Shown piece after piece: positions 30,360 to 39,221 of a DNA stretch of 64,000 bases. The stretch lies in NCBI RefSeq assembly GCF_001524445.2, contig NZ_CP013417.1:992001-1056000 (forward strand). The letters run 5' to 3'. The notes under the pieces are model-generated. The model saw only the letters and a list, made by a program, of their open reading frames with translations, was not told where the DNA came from and ran no database searches. This DNA comes from Burkholderia savannae (GTDB taxonomy: Bacteria; Pseudomonadota; Gammaproteobacteria; Burkholderiales; Burkholderiaceae). Each line of letters opens with the position of its first letter. Positions within the stretch are counted from its first letter, which is position 1. A program made the translations under genes and the position numbers.

Positions 30360-31730
30360 ATGGCTGCAAACCTCGACGCCCAGGCGCACTATTTCCCGCA
30401 CACGCAGGACGAACTGAAAGAAATCGCGACGGACATCCTCCGGCACGCGAAGGCGCTCGGCGCGACCGACGCCGCGACCGAGATCTCCGAAGGCGACGGC
30501 CTGTCGGTGTCGGTGCGGCGCGGCGAAGTCGAGACGATCGAGCACAACCGCGACAAGACGGTCGGCGTGACCGTCTTCATCGGCAAGAAGCGCGGCAACG
30601 CGAGCACGTCCGATTTCTCGCCCGCCGCGCTGAAGGACACGGTCGCGGCCGCGTACAACATCGCGCGCTTCACGGCCGAGGACGACGCGGCCGGGCTTGC
30701 CGAAGCCGAGCTGCTCGAAACCGATCCGCGCGATCTCGACCTCTACCATCCGTGGTGCATCTCGGCCGACGAAGCGGTCGACATCGCGCGCCGCGCGGAG
30801 GACGCCGCTTTCGCGGTCAGCCCGCAGATCCGCAATTCGGAAGGCGCGAGCGTGTCCGCGCAGCACTCGCAGTTCGTGCTCGCGACGACGCGCGGCTTCC
30901 TCGCCGGCTATCCGTACTCGCGCCACTACGTCGCGTGCGCGCCGATCGCGGGCAGCGGCCGCCACATGCAGCGCGACGACTGGTACACGTCGAAGCGCCG
31001 CGCGGACGAGCTCGCGTCGCCCGAGTCGGTCGGCCGCTATGCGGCCGAGCGTGCGCTCGCGCGGATGGGCGCGCGCCGGCTCGACACGCGCAAGGTGCCC
31101 GTGCTGTTCGAGGCGCCGCTCGCGGCGGGCCTGCTCGGCGCGTTCGTGCAGGCGGTGAGCGGCGGCGCGCTGTATCGGAAGACGTCGTTCCTCGTCGACA
31201 GCCTCGGCAAGGAAGTGTTCGCGCCGCACGTGCAGATCGTCGAGGACCCGCACGTGCCGCGCGCGATGGGCAGCGCGCCGTTCGACGAGGAAGGCGTGCG
31301 CACGCGCGCGCGCAGCGTCGTGAAGGACGGCGTGGTCGAGGGCTATTTCCTGTCGACGTATTCGGCGCGCAAGCTCGGCACGCAGACGACGGGCAACGCG
31401 GGCGGCTCGCACAACATCGCGCTGAGGAGCGCGCAGACGAAGCCGGCCGACGATTTCGACGCGATGCTCAAGAAGCTCGGCACGGGCCTGCTGCTGACCG
31501 AACTGATGGGGCAGGGCGTCAACTATGTGACGGGCGACTATTCGCGCGGCGCGGCGGGCTTCTGGGTCGAGAACGGCGTGATCCAGTATCCGGTCGAGGA
31601 AATCACGGTTGCGAGCACGCTGCAGGAGATGTTCCGCCACATCGTCGCGATCGGCGCGGATTCGATCGTGCGCGGCACGAAGGAAACGGGCTCGGTGCTG
31701 ATCGAACAGATGACGATCGCCGGGCAGTGA
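30360..31730 (+). CDS. pmbA: Metalloprotease PmbA (TldE)
   Basis: This 456-aa subunit of the TldD/TldE peptidase matures microcin B17 and processes CcdA in E. coli, and is generally a cytoplasmic oligopeptidase. EISEGDGLSVSVRRGEVETIEHNRDKTVGVTVFIGKKRGNASTSDFS and RTRARSVVKDGVVEGYFLSTYSARKLGTQTTGNAGGSHN are family hallmarks. It is the TldE half, so activity is expected only with TldD, which is not in the window. The start at 30360 begins the family N-terminus (MAANLDAQAHYFP). It is divergent from darP. Confidence 0.93.
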   Translation: MAANLDAQAHYFPHTQDELKEIATDILRHAKALGATDAATEISEGDGLSVSVRRGEVETIEHNRDKTVGVTVFIGKKRGNASTSDFSPAALKDTVAAAYNIARFTAEDDAAGLAEAELLETDPRDLDLYHPWCISADEAVDIARRAEDAAFAVSPQIRNSEGASVSAQHSQFVLATTRGFLAGYPYSRHYVACAPIAGSGRHMQRDDWYTSKRRADELASPESVGRYAAERALARMGARRLDTRKVPVLFEAPLAAGLLGAFVQAVSGGALYRKTSFLVDSLGKEVFAPHVQIVEDPHVPRAMGSAPFDEEGVRTRARSVVKDGVVEGYFLSTYSARKLGTQTTGNAGGSHNIALRSAQTKPADDFDAMLKKLGTGLLLTELMGQGVNYVTGDYSRGAAGFWVENGVIQYPVEEITVASTLQEMFRHIVAIGADSIVRGTKETGSVLIEQMTIAGQ

Positions 31731-31765
31731 GCGCCGCGATCGGTTCGATCGCGCGCAAAAGCAAG

Positions 31766-31793
31766 AAGCGCCGCGGGAAGCGGCGCTTTTTTT
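31766..31793 (+). terminator. Terminator after pmbA
   Basis: A 9-bp stem (AAGCGCCGC / GCGGCGCTT) with loop GGGAA ends in T7, in the gap before convergent folA. Confidence 0.9.
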
Positions 31794-31853
31794 GTCGTCG
31801 GACGTTATGCCGTCGGGCAGGCGGGCGCGGGATCATGCGCCGTCCGGCGTTCG

Positions 31854-32357
31854 TCAGCCGGCGCGCCTGCGATGGTAGACGACGAACGCGTACGCGAACT
31901 CGTTCGGCTGCGCCGCGCGATGCGCATCGCGCGACACCTCTTCCCAATGCGCGGGATCGGGCGCGGGGAACGACGCGTCGCCTTCGAAGTCCTCGTCGAT
32001 CTCGGTGACGATCAGCTTGTCCGCGTGGCGCAGGCCCTCCGCGTAAAGCTGCGCGCCGCCGATCAGGAACGCCTCGGCCGCGCCGTCGCGCTCGGCGAGC
32101 GCGAGCGCGTCGCCGAGCGACGTGACCGTGTCGCAGCCGTCGAAGCGACGCGCGGCGTCGCGCGTGACGACGATGTTGCGGCGGCCGGGCAGCGGCCGGC
32201 CGATCGACTCGTGCGTCTTGCGGCCCATGACGATCGGCGCGCCCATCGTCGTGCGCTTGAAGAACGCGAGATCCTCGGGGAGTTTCCACGGAAGTTGGTT
32301 GTCGCGGCCGATCACGCCGTTGCGGGCGCGTGCGACGATCAGGGTCAGCGTCGTCAT
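31854..32357 (-). CDS. folA: Dihydrofolate reductase
   Basis: This 167-aa DHFR reduces dihydrofolate with NADPH, needed to recycle folate after the ThyA reaction. [63 protein letters not shown] holds the substrate site (the Asp in LPEDL) and the adenosine loop. thyA lies about 6 kb away on the other side of the sigma-54 regulator region, whereas the two are usually close neighbours. Confidence 0.97.
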   Translation of the reverse strand: MTTLTLIVARARNGVIGRDNQLPWKLPEDLAFFKRTTMGAPIVMGRKTHESIGRPLPGRRNIVVTRDAARRFDGCDTVTSLGDALALAERDGAAEAFLIGGAQLYAEGLRHADKLIVTEIDEDFEGDASFPAPDPAHWEEVSRDAHRAAQPNEFAYAFVVYHRRRAG

Positions 32358-32577
32358 GACGGGAACAGTAGAGATGCCGGAAGGGCACGATTCTACCGGA
32401 TCGCGCGTCGGCCGCCGCGCGGCGCTTCGGCTTCGTTCGGCGCCGCCGCACGGGCGGCGTTCGCGCGTCGCGCCGGCTCGAAAGGCGACGGGTGCGTGAT
32501 TCGCGTCGCGGCGTGCCCGGCGGCGGACGCTTCGCGTTCCGCGTTCCGCGTTCCGCGCGCCGCATGCCGCGCGCGCG

Positions 32578-34056
<1,479 letters not shown>

Positions 34057-34552
34057 GGATGTTGTTCAGAACGTGTCGCGGATGTGCGCGCCGAGAGCGG
34101 CGCGCGATGTCCGGTGCGGGCGTCGCGTTCGCCGCATGCGTCGCGGCGAGCGCGCCGGCGCCGCGATCGAGGCGGGCGAGCGGCGAAGGGGGCGACGCCG
34201 TTTGGCCGGCGCTCGGCTCGGGCGCGGCGCATGCGTATTCGTCGAGCATTCGTTCAGGTCGGAAGCGCGGCGATGCGCGCGACGCGCGTCGCGCGATGCA
34301 CGGACGGCGCGCGCGTGCCGGGTGCGTGAAGTCGGACGACGCGGCCGCGCGGCGCCGCCGACCGTGTCCGGCCGAGCGGCGACGCCGCGATCGAGGACGC
34401 GCGCGCACGGCGCGCGGCGCGCGAATGCGGCGGCTGGCCGAACGAGCGTCGGCGCGGTTTCCCCGGCCATGTCGGTCCCCCCGTTGCGCGACGCGCCGCA
34501 TGTTCGGCGGCGCGACGCACACTCCCCGGTAAGAGCCGTCGACGGCTGCGCG
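34057..34552. other. G+C-rich stretch upstream of the minus-strand activator, no convincing gene
   Basis: Several frames are open on both strands, but all are Arg/Ala/Pro-rich with no ribosome binding site. The part directly before the activator gene must hold its promoter; no clear -35/-10 or -24/-12 pair is seen. Confidence 0.4.
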
Positions 34553-35071
34553 TCAGCGCGGCGACGACGAATGGTTGTCTTGCCTGTCGCCGGCATTGCC
34601 GGCGGTCTTCGATTCGATGATGCCGATCGCACGCGCCGCGCCGCGACGTGTGCTCGACGCGGCGAGCCGGTTCGCTCGCCGCGCCGGAAAAACGTGTGCG
34701 CCGGCGCGACGCGCCGCCGCGTCGCCGGCGTCGTCAGTGTCGCCGGCGTTGCCGGCGTCGTGCGTCCGGCGCGACCGCCGCGGCATGCATGCCGCGGCCG
34801 GTGCGCGCACAAGCGCCGATGCGCACGCGGCCCGATGCGAATCGCGTCGGCGGCGCGCGTCGCGGGCCACGCTCGATGTCATTGCGATCCGCTGATCGCG
34901 CCCGCTTGTCGCGGCGGCGTCGGCGCGATCGACGCGCGCGCATCCGCGCGGCACGGCGTTGCGCGGCGCGACGCCGCGTGCGTTGTCTGAAGTCGGGCGA
35001 AGCGCCGAGGCGGGCGCGAAACCGGCGGCCGTTGCAGGCTTCGCCGCTGCAAAGCGTGGGCGCGTCGTCAT
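34553..35071 (-). CDS. Doubtful 172-aa Ala/Arg-rich frame, coupled by ATGA
   Basis: This frame has an ATG that overlaps the stop of the preceding frame (ATGA at 35068-35071), typical of coupled genes, and high G+C at third codon positions. The protein (MTTRPRFAAAKPATAAGFAPASALRP...) is low-complexity, with repeated NAGD/DAGD motifs and no known domain. In such G+C-rich DNA a random frame can look this way, so it may be non-coding. Confidence 0.2.
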   Translation of the reverse strand: MTTRPRFAAAKPATAAGFAPASALRPTSDNARGVAPRNAVPRGCARVDRADAAATSGRDQRIAMTSSVARDARRRRDSHRAACASALVRAPAAACMPRRSRRTHDAGNAGDTDDAGDAAARRAGAHVFPARRANRLAASSTRRGAARAIGIIESKTAGNAGDRQDNHSSSPR

Positions 35072-35769
35072 CCTGCGCTCCGACGTCTAGGAATTCCGTT
35101 GTCAAAAAGAGTGCCCGCCGGGGGACGGAGCACCAAAACGTTTGCCGTTGCATGAACGGCTTCGGCTATCTGGACGACCTGGACGATTCCGATGAGATGT
35201 GCGAGCGCGTCGCCGTGGCGCAATGCACGCTGCATGTCATGCCCCCCCGACGGCTGTCCCAGATTTCCGTGTTTCGAGGCCGCCTCGGATAGCGCGCTAT
35301 CCGGGGCGGTCTCCACTTCCGCGCTCAGCGTGAGGATCGTGACGCTGCGGCGCTGAAGGCCTGCGGCGCCCGCGCGACGAAGCGCGGGCGGCGAACCTGA
35401 CGGGTTCGACAATGCGATGCATCCGGCGCTCGTCGGCGCATGCGATGCGCGAAGCCGAGCGAGCCGGATGGAAATGTGCGAATGCTTCGAATCGGAGTGA
35501 GGCCAAACGCGCGTGCGGCGCGCGGCGGCCGCGTTCGCGCGCCGCATGCAGGCATGCACGGCCGGCGCGCCGAGACGGTCGCGATCGTCGCGAATGCGCG
35601 ACGCGCGTCGGCGATTCGCCGCGCGCGATTCGACCGCGTGCTCGCGCGCCGCGCCGCGCGGAACCGCGCCCATCGGCTCGGCGCGCACGTTCGCGTCGCT
35701 GAAACCGATCCGCACGGCGGACAGCGTGCGGCGCGACGACGGGTGCGAAGCGTCGGGCATTGCGGTCAT
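35068..35769 (-). CDS. Hypothetical Arg-rich protein downstream of the exported protein
   Basis: This 233-aa frame starts at an ATG with AGGAG 6 nt upstream (CAGGAGACGAG). It begins MTAMPDASHPSSRRTLSAVRIGFSDANVRAEPMGAV and its first 100 codons have strongly G+C-biased third positions. No domain is recognised. The 3' half is less biased and passes through a hairpin (35276-35313) and a C7 run at 35242-35248, so a frameshift relative to an ancestral gene is possible. It lies 63 nt after the exported-protein gene on the same strand. Confidence 0.35.
   Translation of the reverse strand: MTAMPDASHPSSRRTLSAVRIGFSDANVRAEPMGAVPRGAAREHAVESRAANRRRASRIRDDRDRLGAPAVHACMRRANAAAARRTRVWPHSDSKHSHISIRLARLRASHAPTSAGCIALSNPSGSPPALRRAGAAGLQRRSVTILTLSAEVETAPDSALSEAASKHGNLGQPSGGHDMQRALRHGDALAHLIGIVQVVQIAEAVHATANVLVLRPPAGTLFDNGIPRRRSAG
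35276..35313. repeat. Imperfect 38-nt inverted repeat
   Basis: Two 18-nt arms (35276-35293 and 35296-35313) pair with two mismatches around a GC centre. The core CGGATAGCGCGCTATCCG is a perfect 18-nt palindrome. It is inside the doubtful 233-aa frame and could be a regulatory or transcript-end structure instead. Confidence 0.6.
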
Positions 35770-35832
35770 CTCGTCTCCTGTTCGCGTTGCGTTGTTTTGT
35801 CGCGGCGGGCTCGCCCTTTGCATTCGAATGCG

Positions 35833-36204
35833 TCATTGCCTCGTATCGCGCGTGCCGTCGCTGCTGACCGTGCGCTGTGCGTCGGCCGGCACGGGCAGCG
35901 GCGTCGGCGGGCCGATCTCGTCCCATAGCGTCACGGCTGCGCCGCCGCCGACGAGCGGTGCCGGCGTCGCGACGGGAACCGGTGTCGCCGTGCGCTCGCG
36001 CGGTCGCGCGAACGCGCCGGCGTCGACGCGCGCGATGCGTTCGGTCCATTCGGCCGAGGCGACGTGCATGGGCTGCGCATCGGTGATTCGATTTGTTTCG
36101 TTTTCGTGCGCGGTTGCGACGAAAGGGGACAACACGGCAAACCACGCGGCGAGCACAGTGGCGGTGCAATGAGGTCGATAGGCAAGACAGGCCGCAATTC
36201 GCAT
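35833..36204 (-). CDS. Small exported protein of unknown function, with sigma-54-type promoter
   Basis: This 123-aa protein has a clear signal peptide (MRIAACLAYRPHCTATVLAAWFAVLSPFVATAHE, cleavage about residue 32). The mature part (NETNRITDAQPMHVASAEWTERIARVDAGAFARPRERTATPVPVATPAPLVGGGAAVTLWDEIGPPTPLPV) has no domain I know; its second half is Pro/Thr/Ala-rich. GGAGAG lies 8 nt before the ATG at 36204. A -24/-12 element (36247-36232) and an upstream dyad (36323-36340) precede it. Two sigma-54 activators flank it, so it may be their target. Confidence 0.6.
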   Translation of the reverse strand: MRIAACLAYRPHCTATVLAAWFAVLSPFVATAHENETNRITDAQPMHVASAEWTERIARVDAGAFARPRERTATPVPVATPAPLVGGGAAVTLWDEIGPPTPLPVPADAQRTVSSDGTRDTRQ

Positions 36205-36231
36205 GGCGTCTCTCCGGTTTGCCGGTGATCC

Positions 36232-36247
36232 AGCGAAATGCATGCCA
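36232..36247 (-). promoter_or_regulatory. Sigma-54 (-24/-12) promoter candidate
   Basis: Read on the minus strand, TGGCATGCATTTCGCT matches the consensus TGGCACG-N4-TTGCW at all but two bases, with the invariant GG and GC separated by the required 10 nt. The predicted start is near 36221, leaving a leader of about 17 nt containing the ribosome binding site of the exported-protein gene. Confidence 0.6.
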
Positions 36248-36322
36248 TCGCGCGCAATCCGTTGACCGGGCGGGCTGCGCGAATGCGCGGACGAATCGGG
36301 GCGCGCTCGATCGCGCGCAAAA

Positions 36323-36340
36323 CGTTTCAGGTCTGAAACG
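36323..36340. promoter_or_regulatory. 18-nt dyad, candidate activator binding site (UAS)
   Basis: CGTTTCAGGTCTGAAACG is a perfect inverted repeat (8+2+8). It lies 102-119 nt upstream of the predicted sigma-54 start site near 36221, the usual distance for an enhancer-binding protein site. Half-copies (CTGAAAC) occur at 36535 and elsewhere but no second full copy is seen nearby. Confidence 0.5.
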
Positions 36341-36728
36341 GGCACTTGGGAATACCGCTGATTCAAAAATTGACGGGTTAATCTAATCTTCTATTCAAGC
36401 GTGCAACGAATTAAGCGAATTGATAAACACAGTCTTTCGGAGTTTAAGCAGAAGAATGCAATGCCGTTTTAATGCAGTCCATGCTGAAAAGAGTTGATTT
36501 AATTCATTTGCTTTGTCGCACGCTTGTCAGTACGCTGAAACAACATAGAGTCGAGAAACGGGCGGCCGTGACCACCGCTCTTTTTCGAGCCAAGCGCCGA
36601 TCTACGGGGAAACGCAGTTCCAGTGTTGTGAAAAATGACGAGCCGAGCTCCTCTCGCGGGTTCCGGCTCGGTTCCGTCGCGCGCCTGTGCCAGGCGGCGC
36701 GACGCAATTCGATTGACTGGGTGGCGTC
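36341..36728. promoter_or_regulatory. A+T-rich control region upstream of the plus-strand activator
   Basis: Bases 36341-36560 are much more A+T-rich than the rest of the window (runs such as TTAATCTAATC, ATTAAGCGAATTGATAAAC). This suggests a promoter/regulatory zone or a remnant of foreign DNA between the exported-protein gene and the plus-strand activator. No gene is seen in it. Confidence 0.5.
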
Positions 36729-38114
36729 ATGGATGTTGCGGCAAGGCATCTCATCTACTATTCCCATCGTCCGGATGCGGATCTGCGGCGCTGTTTCGAT
36801 CAGCACGGATGGCAGGTCGACGTCGTCGATTCGCCGCGCGAGATGCGGCGCTCCGCCGCGCGCGACGTGATCGCGGGCGGCTTGCTCGATTTTTCTTGCG
36901 GCGTCGGGGCCGCCGAATTGCGCGAGCTCGAAGCCAGCTTGAAGACGCCGAACGTGGGATGGATCGCGACGACGAGGCGGGGGCAGATGGAAGACGACGC
37001 GGTGCGCCGGCTCGTGCGCGATTACTGTTTCGACTACGTGACGGTGCCTTACGAATGCGAGCGCATCGTCGAATCGGTCGGCCACGCGTACGGGATGGTC
37101 ACGCTGTCGGAAGGGCTCGCGCCCGCCGCCGCGACGGTGCGCAACGAAGGCGAGATGGTCGGCACCTGCGACGCGATGCTCGCGCTCTTCAAGATGATCC
37201 GCAAGGTGGCCGCGACCGACGCGCCCGTGTTCATCTCCGGTGAATCGGGGACGGGCAAGGAGCTCACGGCGGTCGCGATTCACGAGCGTTCGTCGCGCGT
37301 GAGCGCGCCGTTCGTCGCGATCAATTGCGGCGCGATTCCGCCGACGCTGTTGCAGGCCGAGCTGTTCGGCTACGAGCGCGGCGCGTTCACCGGCGCGAAT
37401 CAGCGCAAGATCGGCCGCATCGAAGCCGCGAACGGCGGCACGCTGTTCCTCGACGAAATCGGCGATCTGCCGTTCGAGAGCCAGGCGAGCCTCTTGCGCT
37501 TCCTGCAGGAGCACAAGGTCGAGCGCGTCGGCGGGCACACGTCGATTCCGGTCGACGTGCGGATCATCTCGGCGACGCACGTCGACATGCAGGTCGCATT
37601 GCGCAACGGCCGCTTTCGCGAGGACCTGTATCACCGGCTATGCGTGCTGAAGCTCGAAGAGCCGCCGTTGCGCGCGCGCGGCAAGGACATCGAGATCCTC
37701 GCCCGGCACATGCTCGAGCGTTTCAAGGGCGACGCGCACCGGCGGTTGCGCGGCTTCACGCCCGACGCGATCGCCGCGCTTCACAACTACGCGTGGCCGG
37801 GCAACGTGCGCGAGCTGATCAACCGGGTGCGGCGCGCGATCGTGATGTCGGAAGGGCGGATGATCAGCGCGGCGGATCTCGAGCTGTCGAACTACGCGGA
37901 AGTCGTGCCGATGTCGCTCGAGGAGGCGCGCGAAAGCGCGGAGCGGCACGCGATCGAAGTCGCGCTGCTGCGGCATCGCGGCCGGCTCGCGGACGCCGCG
38001 CGCGAGCTCGGCGTGTCGCGCGTGACGCTCTACCGTCTGCTCTGTGCGTACGGGATGCGCGACGACGGCAGCACGCGCGCGAAGCGCGAAGAGGACCTGC
38101 GTCGGGCCTGCTGA
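36729..38114 (+). CDS. Sigma-54-dependent activator, VpsR-like (paralogue of 32578-34056)
   Basis: This 461-aa enhancer-binding protein has the same layout as its paralogue: a VpsR-type N-domain (residues 1 to about 128), an AAA+ domain with Walker A GESGTGKE (171-178), GAFTGA (218-223) and Walker B GGTLFLDE (236-243), and a C-terminal helix-turn-helix ([19 protein letters not shown]). The AAA+ parts of the two are nearly identical block for block, while the N-domains differ more. The start at 36729 is preferred as it leads into [10 protein letters not shown]. thyA follows 56 nt downstream on the same strand. Confidence 0.88.
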   Translation: MDVAARHLIYYSHRPDADLRRCFDQHGWQVDVVDSPREMRRSAARDVIAGGLLDFSCGVGAAELRELEASLKTPNVGWIATTRRGQMEDDAVRRLVRDYCFDYVTVPYECERIVESVGHAYGMVTLSEGLAPAAATVRNEGEMVGTCDAMLALFKMIRKVAATDAPVFISGESGTGKELTAVAIHERSSRVSAPFVAINCGAIPPTLLQAELFGYERGAFTGANQRKIGRIEAANGGTLFLDEIGDLPFESQASLLRFLQEHKVERVGGHTSIPVDVRIISATHVDMQVALRNGRFREDLYHRLCVLKLEEPPLRARGKDIEILARHMLERFKGDAHRRLRGFTPDAIAALHNYAWPGNVRELINRVRRAIVMSEGRMISAADLELSNYAEVVPMSLEEARESAERHAIEVALLRHRGRLADAARELGVSRVTLYRLLCAYGMRDDGSTRAKREEDLRRAC

Positions 38115-38170
38115 CGCGGCCCTTGCTAAAATGGCGGGCACGGCCGCTTTCCGCGGCCGGAGGAACCCGC

Positions 38171-39142
38171 ATGAAACAGTATCTCGACCTCGTTCGCACC
38201 ATTCTCGACACCGGCACCTGGCAGAACAACCGCACGGGCATCCGCACGGTCAGCATGCCCGGCGCGATGCTGCGCTTCGATCTGCAGCAGGGCTTTCCCG
38301 CGGTGACGACGAAGAAGCTCGCGTTCAAGTCGGCGATCGGCGAACTCGTCGGCTTCCTGCGCGCGAAGCGCAGCGCGGCCGATTTCCGCGCGCTCGGCTG
38401 CAAGGTGTGGGACGCGAATGCGAATGAGAACGCGCAGTGGCTCGCGAACCCGTACCGCCGCGGCGAGGACGATCTCGGCGACGTGTACGGCGTTCAATGG
38501 CGGCAGTGGCCGGGCTACAAGGTGCTCGACGCGCACGCCGACGCGCAGATCGCCGATGCGACGTCGCGCGGCTTTCGCGTCGTCGCCCGATTCGACGAAG
38601 GCGGCGCGGGCAAGGTGCTGCTCCACAAGGCGATCGATCAGCTGCGCGATTGCCTCGACACGATCGTGCGCGATCCGTCGAGCCGGCGCATTTTGTTTCA
38701 CGGCTGGAACCCCGCGGTGCTCGACGAGATCGCGTTGCCCGCGTGCCATCTGCTGTATCAGTTCCTGCCGAACGTCGAGCGCCGCGAAATCTCGCTGTGC
38801 CTGTACATCCGCAGCAACGACGTCGGACTCGGCACGCCGTTCAATCTCGCGGAAGGCGCGGCGCTCCTCGCGCTCGTCGGCCGGCTGACGGGCTACGCGC
38901 CGCGCTGGTTCACGTACTTCGTCGGCGATGCGCACATCTACGAGAATCAGCTCGACATGCTGAAGCAGCAGCTCGAGCGCGAGCCGTTCGAGAGCCCGCG
39001 GCTCGAGATCGCCGAGCGCGTGCCCGATTACGCGAAGACAGGCAAGTACGAGCCGGAATGGCTCGAGCGCGTCGAGCCGTCGGATTTCACGCTCGCCGGT
39101 TATCGCCATCACGAGCCGTTGAGCGCGCCGATGGCCGTCTGA
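38171..39142 (+). CDS. thyA: Thymidylate synthase
   Basis: This 323-aa ThyA methylates dUMP to dTMP using methylene-THF, producing the dihydrofolate that FolA recycles. The catalytic Cys192 is in [12 protein letters not shown], and the dUMP loop [18 protein letters not shown] is near the N-terminus. It is about 60 residues longer than E. coli ThyA, mainly through an insert around residues 105-160, a known long form. GAGGAACCCGC precedes the ATG. A TAAAAT -10-like hexamer at 38127-38132 may give it its own promoter. It ends at a strong terminator. Confidence 0.96.
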   Translation: MKQYLDLVRTILDTGTWQNNRTGIRTVSMPGAMLRFDLQQGFPAVTTKKLAFKSAIGELVGFLRAKRSAADFRALGCKVWDANANENAQWLANPYRRGEDDLGDVYGVQWRQWPGYKVLDAHADAQIADATSRGFRVVARFDEGGAGKVLLHKAIDQLRDCLDTIVRDPSSRRILFHGWNPAVLDEIALPACHLLYQFLPNVERREISLCLYIRSNDVGLGTPFNLAEGAALLALVGRLTGYAPRWFTYFVGDAHIYENQLDMLKQQLEREPFESPRLEIAERVPDYAKTGKYEPEWLERVEPSDFTLAGYRHHEPLSAPMAV

Positions 39143-39171
39143 GCGGCGCGCCGCTCGTCGGCCGAATCATG

Positions 39172-39201
39172 AAAAAACCCGCGAAACTCGCGGGTTTTTT
39201 T
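39172..39201 (+). terminator. Terminator after thyA
   Basis: A 13-bp perfect stem (AAAAAACCCGCGA / TCGCGGGTTTTTT) with an AAC loop and T-run, 29 nt past the stop. It may also serve the convergent gene. Confidence 0.92.
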
Positions 39202-39221
39202 GTTTGATGCGCGGCGCGACC

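Noticed and set aside
34066..34812. A 248-aa minus-strand frame between the activators
   Set aside because: No ribosome binding site, low-complexity Arg/Thr/Ala composition, overlapping better-supported frames.
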